21,494 nt of DNA, taken from a virus. A program made the position numbers and the translations under genes. How positions within the stretch are numbered: position 1 is the stretch's first letter; every line of letters begins with the position of its first letter. The notes under the pieces were generated by a model, which was given only the letters and a program-made list of their open reading frames with translations, had not been told where the DNA came from and made no database searches. Of the stretch, positions 1 through 5,097 are shown piece by piece. Location: positions 1 to 21,494 of the IMG/VR virus record IMGVR_UViG_3300005911_000018; one strand, written 5' to 3'.

Positions 1-24
1 ATAATAATCCGTAAATAATTACAT

Positions 25-363
25 ATGAAACGTATCATACTGAAAATAAAGATGTTAATTGATAAGCGAGGTACGACAAATTCTAAGCTTGCAAATGCTA
101 TTGGGTTAACAAGACAGTCTGTTTCGGATATGATGAATGGGAAAACGGCAATAAGTATTAAAAACCTAGAAAAAATTGCTAAACATTTTGAGGTTCCTAT
201 GGTACACTTCTTTCAGGATGGTGACGAAAAGCCCGCTTTAAGTGCAGCCAGTGAGCCACATACGGAGTATGGCAATTTACACGAGCAACTAAAATCAGAG
301 AATACACAATTAAAGGATCAGATTAAATTTTTACAGCATATAATCGATAAAGACTATAAGTAG
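25..363 (+). CDS. XRE-family helix-turn-helix regulator
   Basis: This 112-residue protein is a likely phage repressor or regulator. Residues about 5-60 form a Cro/CI-type helix-turn-helix: a 'SKLANAIGLTRQSVSDMMNG' segment holds the recognition helix and is followed by a conserved 'ISIKNLEKIAKHFEVP' helix. Residues about 81-110 are charged, with heptad-like Leu/Ile spacing (LHEQLKSENTQLKDQIKFL), so a short coiled coil probably dimerises it. It is transcribed away from, and converges on, the leftward late operon, as expected of an early/lysogeny module. No Shine-Dalgarno is visible; the leader is A/T-rich. The operator cannot be seen because only 24 bases lie upstream. Class assignment is firm; the role as lysogeny repressor is inferred. 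Confidence 0.85.
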   Translation: MKRIILKIKMLIDKRGTTNSKLANAIGLTRQSVSDMMNGKTAISIKNLEKIAKHFEVPMVHFFQDGDEKPALSAASEPHTEYGNLHEQLKSENTQLKDQIKFLQHIIDKDYK

Positions 364-398
364 CTCCCCGCCATTTATTAACCTTTAAAACACCAAGT

Positions 399-800
399 AT
401 GTCAAATGATGCTATTAACGAAAACAAACAAAACTATTTAGAATGTTTTGATTTTGAAAAATTTCCTATCAGTAAAAAAGAATTTAATATTAAAGCAGCT
501 GGCGTATCTCATTTTAATGAAGATACACAAACCGAAAGGCAATTGATTATTAAAGATGCTAAAATAGGCGAGCATTTAATGCTGATCCCTGAATTAGATA
601 ATCCATACGATTCGTATGCCGTTATAATTAAAAGATTCAATGGCTTTACGATTGGTTATTTTCCTTCTGGATCTAATAAAGAAATATTTGATAAAATTAA
701 TAATCGGTGTTTTATTGATGCTGAGTTAATTGAAAAACCATTTTTCGAAGGAACTTATGGAGCTGTTTTAAAAATATCCGTTTATGGTAAAAAATTGTAA
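399..800 (+). CDS. stand-alone HIRAN-domain protein
   Basis: The 133-residue protein is almost entirely one HIRAN domain (about residues 28-128). Visible family features are the opening 'AAGVSHFN' strand, an Arg/Ile pair after it, 'GEHLMLIPELDNPYDSYAV' (the NPYD-x-x-AV core) and 'IGYFPSGSN'. In known proteins HIRAN domains bind 3' ends of single-stranded DNA, as in HLTF and Rad5-like helicases. Free-standing versions occur in bacteria and phages with no settled role. It lies 35 bases after the XRE gene and is followed closely by a small exported protein, so the three may be co-transcribed. A role in DNA repair or replication is inferred only. Confidence 0.75.
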   Translation: MSNDAINENKQNYLECFDFEKFPISKKEFNIKAAGVSHFNEDTQTERQLIIKDAKIGEHLMLIPELDNPYDSYAVIIKRFNGFTIGYFPSGSNKEIFDKINNRCFIDAELIEKPFFEGTYGAVLKISVYGKKL

Positions 801-804
801 AAAA

Positions 805-1155
805 ATGACAAGACAAATTTTAACTATTTTATTAATCGCTGCAGGTTTAAGTTTGTCAGCTCAGGAAAGTATTCAGCCCTTTAAAAAGGCTAATGTTATC
901 ATTGTTTATACTAATGATAGTGATAGTGTAAACTTTAAGCAGTTTGCTAGGCATTTAATGAAATTTGATTATACCATTAAAGAGTCTGATTCTGAATTTC
1001 TAACAATATCAACTAAGTATCATCAATTAAAAACAAAATCAGGATGGAATTATAATTATTCCTATGATATCTTCTTTAATGAAGGGCAGGTAATAATTAA
1101 AATACATTGGATATTAGGTCTTACTGTTGAGTTGTATGGTGTTAAAGTATATTAA
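805..1155 (+). CDS. small exported protein of unknown function
   Basis: I do not recognise this 116-residue protein. Starting at the ATG at 805, four bases after the HIRAN stop, it has a clean signal peptide (MTRQILTILLIAAGLSLSAQ) with a probable signal peptidase I site after Ala-19; many Bacteroidetes exported proteins begin with Gln after cleavage. An upstream in-frame ATG at 784 would add seven residues and overlap the HIRAN gene by 17 bases; it is less likely. The mature part is rich in aromatic and beta-strand-forming residues (WNYNYSYDIFF) and has no membrane helix. It is the last rightward gene before the shared terminator. A phage-encoded periplasmic or surface protein, for example for superinfection exclusion, is possible but untested. 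Confidence 0.6.
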   Translation: MTRQILTILLIAAGLSLSAQESIQPFKKANVIIVYTNDSDSVNFKQFARHLMKFDYTIKESDSEFLTISTKYHQLKTKSGWNYNYSYDIFFNEGQVIIKIHWILGLTVELYGVKVY

Positions 1156-1198
1156 GGGTGGTGGTCGAAACGCTCTACATCGTAGTAATACAAAGAAA

Positions 1199-1226
1199 AA
1201 GCCCCTTAAAATTTATTAAGGGGCTT
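1199..1226. terminator. hairpin terminator closing the late operon, probably bidirectional
   Basis: Perfect 11-bp arms AAGCCCCTTAA / TTAAGGGGCTT enclose a 6-base loop. On the minus strand the hairpin is followed by TTTTTC then TTTG, so it best fits the end of the leftward late operon, whose last stop is at 1310. It also lies 44 bases after the last rightward gene. Confidence 0.75.
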
Positions 1227-1309
1227 CGGTGTTGTGTGATTCGCCCGAGGCTAATCAACTTACATGAAATGAGTGATATATAGTGAGGGGTAGCGCATTG
1301 GTATCGCAA

Positions 1310-1861
1310 TTACTTCTTTTTGAATAAGCCTTTTTTCTTGATAAGATAAAGCAATACTAGGATAATTAATACAATTATTCCTCCTGCAGTGAGAGTAATT
1401 TTAGGTCCTAAAGTAAAACTTGTTTCTTTATTAACCTCCGATTCTGTATTTTTCTTCTCGTTAATATCTATTTTTTGAATTGCTTCGTATTGTGTTGTAT
1501 CAATTCTACGTTTTATTGTCTCAAAAACTGCCACACTATCAATTTCAGAATTAAAAAGTATTTCGTTATCAATAATTTGAATGCTTGGTTTTATGTCTTT
1601 ACCCGCTTTATAATCAATAATACTTAAAGAGATATTCCCTTTTTTATCAACCTTAACTTTTGCTTTGATTGCAGCTTTATCAGGTCGGGATACTGTTTTT
1701 TTAGTATGGGTAATCATTTCCGTAAACGAAGATCTTTCATTAACTGTATTATCGCTCTTAACTGTTTTGATTGTTTCAACTTTATTAGAAGTTGTTTTTT
1801 TACTTACACTACACGATATCATTAATAGTATAATAAAAATGAATAATATGATTTTTTTCAT
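1310..1861 (-). CDS. lipoprotein with C-terminal membrane helix: candidate unimolecular spanin
   Basis: The start at 1861 gives 183 residues with a lipoprotein signal, MKKIILFIFIILLMISC; Cys-17 would be lipidated. A longer frame opens at 1921 but overlaps the amidase and masks the signal. The middle is charged and hydrophilic, and residues about 156-176 form one strong membrane helix followed by a Lys-rich tail (KKKGLFKKK). A lipid anchor at one end and an inner-membrane helix at the other is the architecture of unimolecular spanins such as T1 gp11, which fuse inner and outer membranes at lysis. It directly follows the endolysin gene, where spanins belong. Sequence similarity to a known spanin cannot be claimed. 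An alternative is an ordinary phage lipoprotein. Confidence 0.6.
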   Translation of the reverse strand: MKKIILFIFIILLMISCSVSKKTTSNKVETIKTVKSDNTVNERSSFTEMITHTKKTVSRPDKAAIKAKVKVDKKGNISLSIIDYKAGKDIKPSIQIIDNEILFNSEIDSVAVFETIKRRIDTTQYEAIQKIDINEKKNTESEVNKETSFTLGPKITLTAGGIIVLIILVLLYLIKKKGLFKKK

Positions 1862-1863
1862 AG

Positions 1864-2322
1864 CTAATATTTTATTAAACAATTTAATTCCATAATAGTT
1901 AAAGGATCTATCCCGGCGCAATAAGGTTTTTTGCGATCCAGGTCTGAATGCTGAACAATTTCAGTAATTTTAAACTGCTCTTTTAATAAGTTAATTAATT
2001 CGAATAGTTTTTTTAATTGATTTTGCGAGAAGTGGCCCGATAAACCAATCAAACAAATACCTACAAAATTATTATAACCACGAGCATGAGCTCCTAATTC
2101 GTTGCTCGAAATAATTCCATCGTCGTTCAAAGGGCGGCCCGTTTCTAAATGTCCATCAAAATTTTTATTGAATAATTTTGAAGCTAATTGACCATTTAAT
2201 ATTACGTAATGATACCCAATATTTGACCATCCGCGGCCTTGGGGCTTTGGTAGTGAATGCCACCTTGTAATCAATGCAGCATTTCCGAAACTAGAATCTG
2301 AACAGTGGAGCACAATTTTCAT
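1864..2322 (-). CDS. endolysin, N-acetylmuramoyl-L-alanine amidase (Amidase_2, T7-lysozyme type)
   Basis: This enzyme cuts the amide bond between MurNAc and L-Ala in peptidoglycan. The ATG at 2322 gives 152 residues and overlaps the upstream stop as ATGA; an in-frame GTG one codon earlier is possible. It matches T7 lysozyme motif by motif: His-6 in 'VLHCSDS', 'WHSLP' near 22, 'GYHYVI' with Tyr-37, 'GAHARGYNNFVGICLIG' near 77-93, then His-125 and Cys-135 in 'QHSDLDRKKPYCAG'. His-6, His-125 and Cys-135 are the expected zinc ligands. It has no signal peptide, so release needs a holin; holin candidates lie just upstream. It starts four bases upstream of the spanin candidate's coding region in a coupled lysis cassette. 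Confidence 0.9.
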   Translation of the reverse strand: MKIVLHCSDSSFGNAALITRWHSLPKPQGRGWSNIGYHYVILNGQLASKLFNKNFDGHLETGRPLNDDGIISSNELGAHARGYNNFVGICLIGLSGHFSQNQLKKLFELINLLKEQFKITEIVQHSDLDRKKPYCAGIDPLTIMELNCLIKY

Positions 2323-2555
2323 CACGCGCCCCCCTTCTCAATTTGCCTGGCTTTATTTTCGCCTGCTTTACTCATTCCCCAAAGTGCTAAAGCTGTACCT
2401 GTCATTGCACCCCAAAGCATGATTAAATCTAAAATATCCTTATCTTTTATCATTCCAAAAATAACGATCAATAAAGCTGTTATTAATACTATAAAGGCTC
2501 CTAATCGTTTTGATGAAGGATTTCCGTCGGTGTCTGTAAAATAAGTTTTATTCAT
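2322..2555 (-). CDS. putative holin, two membrane helices
   Basis: The 77-residue protein has a short polar N-terminus (MNKTYFTDTDGNPSSKRLG), a membrane helix at about residues 19-36, a short polar turn (KDKDILD), a second helix at about 43-61 and a charged tail (KAGENKARQIEKGG). Size, two-helix topology and the ATGA overlap with the amidase start make it the best holin candidate, as class II holins look like this. The 'SSKRLGAF' N-terminal stretch is typical of small Bacteroidetes phage holin-like proteins as I recall them. Function is inferred from topology and position; the next membrane ORF upstream is the rival candidate. Confidence 0.65.
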   Translation of the reverse strand: MNKTYFTDTDGNPSSKRLGAFIVLITALLIVIFGMIKDKDILDLIMLWGAMTGTALALWGMSKAGENKARQIEKGGA

Positions 2556-2805
2556 GTCTATTATTTTTTTTGGTTTCTATTTCGATTTCTTTCAGTTCAT
2601 TATCTAATTCGATTGAACGATTTTTTTTGCGGTAGTTTTGAATAATAAAATAACTCGATACACTTCCCAGGATGGCAAAGATTATTTGAATACAGAAATT
2701 AATATTATTCTGACTAAACCAGCCATAAAAATTAACACTGATATCGCTCAATAGCGATAAAATAAAAACCCTTCCCGGTTGAAGCTGTATGAGTTTAGAT
2801 AACAT
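2548..2805 (-). CDS. small membrane protein, possible second holin or antiholin
   Basis: This 85-residue protein has two hydrophobic stretches (about residues 12-30 and 36-54) and a long charged, helical C-terminal tail (YRKKNRSIELDNELKEIEIETKKNN). It overlaps both neighbours by 8-11 bases, so translation is probably coupled. The topology fits a holin/antiholin partner or a membrane-tethered regulator of lysis. No family is recognised. Confidence 0.5.
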   Translation of the reverse strand: MLSKLIQLQPGRVFILSLLSDISVNFYGWFSQNNINFCIQIIFAILGSVSSYFIIQNYRKKNRSIELDNELKEIEIETKKNNRHE

Positions 2806-3247
2806 AGAATAGAAGTATTATATTGGTTAAGATTAAAGCAGCTCTAAAGATCCATATACCAAGCTCGCTAAGATGATCAATAAACCAGGCATTAATACCT
2901 TTATTATCGATATGCCAAATACCGATAATGAGCCTATTCATTTTGTCGTGGTAATAATTTCGGATGTAGTTAATGGTTAAGTCGTAGATGGTCCATGAGA
3001 AGTTTAGGAATGTTAAGCCCCAAAACACCCAGGATAAAACACTGAAATGATTTATCCACATAACCAAGCCCAATACAATGCCGATCATGGCCCGGAGTAT
3101 TAAACCATCTTTATGCCATATCCGCGAAAAGAGATCGCGCCAAACGGGTAGGGAAGTGGTGCCCCATAAAACAACGTAGGCGTTCCATACTGCAGTAATA
3201 AAAATTATTGCAAGTCCTGATAACATAATTAAGATTGGGTGTGTCAT
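2795..3247 (-). CDS. multi-pass membrane protein of unknown function
   Basis: The 150-residue protein has about four membrane helices: residues about 5-28, 50-64, 68-88 and 130-149. A Trp/Tyr-rich segment with conserved-looking charges lies between them (NYYHDKMNRLIIGIWHIDN). It is rich in Trp. It overlaps the genes on both sides by a few bases (ATGA-type with the upstream one), so it belongs to the lysis/membrane cluster. I do not recognise a family. It is longer than usual holins; superinfection exclusion or a lysis accessory role are guesses. Confidence 0.5.
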   Translation of the reverse strand: MTHPILIMLSGLAIIFITAVWNAYVVLWGTTSLPVWRDLFSRIWHKDGLILRAMIGIVLGLVMWINHFSVLSWVFWGLTFLNFSWTIYDLTINYIRNYYHDKMNRLIIGIWHIDNKGINAWFIDHLSELGIWIFRAALILTNIILLFYVI

Positions 3248-3477
3248 TTGATTAAATTTTTATGTTCATCGGTTAATACAAAATTATTTTCTTTGGTGGT
3301 GGCTTCTATTTGTTGAATGGTGGCGGTGGATTCGAACCAAAATTCAGTACAATGATAAGAGGTGTTTTCTTCTTTTTGTACTTTGGTTTCGTTGAAACGA
3401 ATTAAAATGCCGCCTTGTAAATAGTCTACTATTTTTTGCGGTTTACTGCTGTCTGAGGGTCTTAGTTTATATTTCAT
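3244..3477 (-). CDS. small hypothetical protein
   Basis: A 77-residue soluble protein with no recognised domain. It alternates charged and hydrophobic residues (ILIRFNETKVQKEE, CTEFWFESTATIQQIEATTKE), suggesting a small alpha/beta fold. It sits seven bases after the DGR accessory gene and overlaps the membrane protein gene by four bases, so it links the DGR and the lysis cassette in one transcript. Coding status rests on tight spacing and an ATG start. Confidence 0.45.
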   Translation of the reverse strand: MKYKLRPSDSSKPQKIVDYLQGGILIRFNETKVQKEENTSYHCTEFWFESTATIQQIEATTKENNFVLTDEHKNLIK

Positions 3478-3484
3478 TTTCGAT

Positions 3485-3766
3485 TTATGTTAATGAGTAA
3501 TATTTATTTATCTTTCGAATTGTGGTTTTAAAAGGGAGTTCAGATTCATATTTTTTTACTTGATCTATTAAAACTTCGCTACCGGTGAATGCCACATATT
3601 TTTTATCGTTTCGTTTAATTTGAATAGTCAAATAATTTTTTTCTTTGTACTTGCTTTCCTTAATGTTAAAAGCTAGTAGTTCAATTTCTTCGTTAACTAT
3701 ATCATCAATCTTTATTTTATCGCCATCTAAAACGCTTTCTTTTGAAAAATCAGAAAATTTCTTCAC
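3485..3766 (-). CDS. DGR-associated small protein, beta-rich, possibly OB-fold-like
   Basis: A 93-residue protein whose GTG start overlaps the reverse transcriptase stop (GTGA), so it is probably made by translational coupling. It has an N-terminal amphipathic segment (MKKFSDFSKESVLDG), then alternating strands: IKIDDIVNEEIELLAFNI, YLTIQIKRNDKKYVAFTG, and a final TTIRKINKYYSL with a Lys/Tyr-rich end. A 'FTGSEVLIDQVKKY' helix joins the strands. Size, basic and aromatic content and strand order suggest a nucleic-acid-binding OB fold, which is my inference only. It does not look like Avd, the four-helix-bundle partner of the BPP-1 RT. By position it is the likely DGR accessory factor, perhaps chaperoning template RNA or cDNA. 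Confidence 0.6.
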   Translation of the reverse strand: MKKFSDFSKESVLDGDKIKIDDIVNEEIELLAFNIKESKYKEKNYLTIQIKRNDKKYVAFTGSEVLIDQVKKYESELPFKTTIRKINKYYSLT

Positions 3767-4815
3767 GCTACTTTTTTTAATGGATTGTTAATATTTTGAT
3801 CTTTACACGTATGTTTTACAATCCAACAAATTTCAGGATCGAAATATTTATTTTGTAAATTTTTACAATTAGCATATTTAAACCAACCGTAATAACTCAT
3901 AAGGCTATTTATGATTTCAGTCCATTTAATTTTTTGATGACTTTTAATTATTCGCTTTACAGATTTTATAAATTTTTGTTTTATTGATTTACGCAATAAA
4001 ATATAATTAGGAAAAAACCGATAACCCAAAAAATCAATGCCCCGTTTTTCGACTGGGAACACTTGCCAATTTTCTTTTAATTTCAATTTTAAATTATCTT
4101 TTAGATAGGTGCTAATTTCATTTTTTAGCTCGTGCAAATATTTTTTACTTGAATGTAAAATGACAATATCATCGCAATAGCGGAAATAATATTTAACTTT
4201 TTCTTTACAATTATGATCGAGCTTTGATAAATATAAATTGCCGAAATATTGACTTAAATAATTACCTATCGGGATTCCTTTTGTACTGAAAATAATTTCG
4301 TCAAGTAGCCATAAAAGATTTTTATCTTTAATTTGTTTTGAAATTATTTGTTGTAAAATTTTATTATCAATAGATGGGTAGTATTTTTTTACATCCATTT
4401 TAAGACAGTATTTTGTATTTTCTGTGTCTTTTAATGCCTTTTTTATTCGTTTAACACCATCGTGAATGCCGCGTCCTTTTATTGCTGAATACGTATCTCT
4501 AATTAATGATTTAAACCAAATAGGCTCAACAACCTGTATTATTGCATGATGAATAATTCGATCAGGAAAATAAGGGAGTTTATATATTTCCCTGACTTTT
4601 CCGTTGTCGGTTGTTCTTGTCATTATTTTATATTCAGAATTTTTGTACGTTTTATTTTTAAGCATCTCCTGAATTTTTTCAAAGTATTTTTCAGGGTTTT
4701 CATCAATCATTTTCACTTCGGTATAATGCTTTTTTCCTTTTCGCGCATTTTTATGCGCTAGTTCGATATTTGCTAAATCGTACACTTTTTCGTATAAATA
4801 ACCGTGTCTTTTCAT
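3763..4815 (-). CDS. DGR reverse transcriptase
   Basis: This enzyme copies the TR transcript into cDNA, misincorporating opposite template adenines, and so drives diversification of the target gene. At 350 residues it is normal for the family. Motifs in order: 'LPYFPDRIIHHAI' (80-92); 'LKMDVKKYYPSID' with catalytic Asp-141; 'GIPIGNYLSQYFGN' (180-193), the GxxxSQ motif characteristic of DGR RTs; 'YFRYCDDIVIL' with YCDD at 213-216, giving catalytic Asp-215 and Asp-216; 'RGIDFLGYRFFPN' (258-270); and a thumb-like 'SYYGWFKYANCKNL' (307-320). There is no maturase HNH or protease fusion. A GGAGGTG Shine-Dalgarno lies about 12 bases before the start, just inside the TR-downstream region. Confidence 0.95.
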   Translation of the reverse strand: MKRHGYLYEKVYDLANIELAHKNARKGKKHYTEVKMIDENPEKYFEKIQEMLKNKTYKNSEYKIMTRTTDNGKVREIYKLPYFPDRIIHHAIIQVVEPIWFKSLIRDTYSAIKGRGIHDGVKRIKKALKDTENTKYCLKMDVKKYYPSIDNKILQQIISKQIKDKNLLWLLDEIIFSTKGIPIGNYLSQYFGNLYLSKLDHNCKEKVKYYFRYCDDIVILHSSKKYLHELKNEISTYLKDNLKLKLKENWQVFPVEKRGIDFLGYRFFPNYILLRKSIKQKFIKSVKRIIKSHQKIKWTEIINSLMSYYGWFKYANCKNLQNKYFDPEICWIVKHTCKDQNINNPLKKVA

Positions 4816-4827
4816 GTTTGCTTATTT

Positions 4828-4834
4828 CACCTCC
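4828..4834 (-). promoter_or_regulatory. strong Shine-Dalgarno of the RT gene
   Basis: GGAGGTG on the minus strand lies 12 bases before the RT ATG at 4815. It sits downstream of the TR, so RT translation from a TR-RT transcript seems intended. Confidence 0.55.
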
Positions 4835-4884
4835 AATTTTCCGAGAATTAACCTACTAAACTGAATGAGGCATTTCTTTATTTT

Positions 4885-4898
4885 TTGCCAAGTGGCAA
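4885..4898 (-). repeat. short palindrome downstream of TR
   Basis: TTGCCA-AG-TGGCAA (6-bp arms, 2-base centre) lies 33 bases past the TR 3' end on the transcribed strand, between TR and RT. It could cap a structured template RNA or mark RNA processing. It has no T-run suited to termination of the RT-bound transcript. Its function is not known from sequence. Confidence 0.4.
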
Positions 4899-4930
4899 GG
4901 TTTTTAGTTTTGAAAAAACTATTTTTTATT

Positions 4931-5049
4931 AAGCATAGCTGACTGCCAATATTCGCATTGGCATTCGACCAAGTGTTATTCGCATTAACCGTAAAAGCGC
5001 CAGCTTTGCCACTGTTATTCGCATTACTGCCGACTAGAAAAACCCGCCT
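4931..5049 (-). ncRNA. DGR template repeat (TR)
   Basis: This is the invariant template copied by the RT. It aligns without gaps to 5102-5220 at a constant offset of 171 bases: 119 bases, 26 mismatches. On the minus strand 31 adenines fall in the repeat and 22 of them differ in VR (14 A-to-G, 7 A-to-T, 1 A-to-C). Nine codons in the VR-equivalent frame are AAY, the classic DGR template codon because mutation of its adenines samples many residues and avoids stops. The frame across 4822-5070 stays open (82 codons) only because it mirrors the target, so I treat it as template RNA, not a gene. The transcript probably runs on into the RT gene. Exact RNA ends cannot be seen. Confidence 0.93.
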
Positions 5050-5068
5050 GGTAAAAACTAAAAACCAC

Positions 5069-5074
5069 ATTATA
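5069..5074 (-). promoter_or_regulatory. possible -10-like element before TR
   Basis: A TATAAT hexamer on the minus strand lies 20 bases upstream of the TR start. No convincing -35 or Bacteroidetes TAnnTTTG element accompanies it, and the region is AT-rich, so this is weak. A dedicated TR promoter is plausible. Confidence 0.2.
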
Positions 5075-5080
5075 TTTTTA

Positions 5081-5097
5081 TTTATACACGTTATAAA
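5081..5097 (-). repeat. hairpin just downstream of VR
   Basis: TTTATA-ACGTG-TATAAA begins directly after the target stop codon, three bases beyond VR. DGRs such as BPP-1 carry a hairpin/cruciform at this place in the target DNA that promotes mutagenic homing. The stem here is only six A:T pairs, weaker than the BPP-1 element. Position is the main evidence. Confidence 0.5.

Noticed and set aside
1227-1309. Possible tRNA or attachment site between the convergent operons
   Set aside because: No cloverleaf, anticodon arm or TTCGA-type arm could be drawn, and no duplicate exists at the right end.
1862-1921. Upstream extension of the spanin candidate
   Set aside because: It overlaps the amidase and would bury a clear lipoprotein signal that begins at 1861.
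4885-4898. Rho-independent terminator between TR and RT
   Set aside because: The stem is six base pairs with a two-base centre; it is followed by an A-run, not a T-run, on the transcribed strand.
4822-5070. 82-codon open frame across the TR region
   Set aside because: The frame is open because TR copies the in-frame end of the target gene. It has no Shine-Dalgarno, and TR/VR logic explains it as template RNA.
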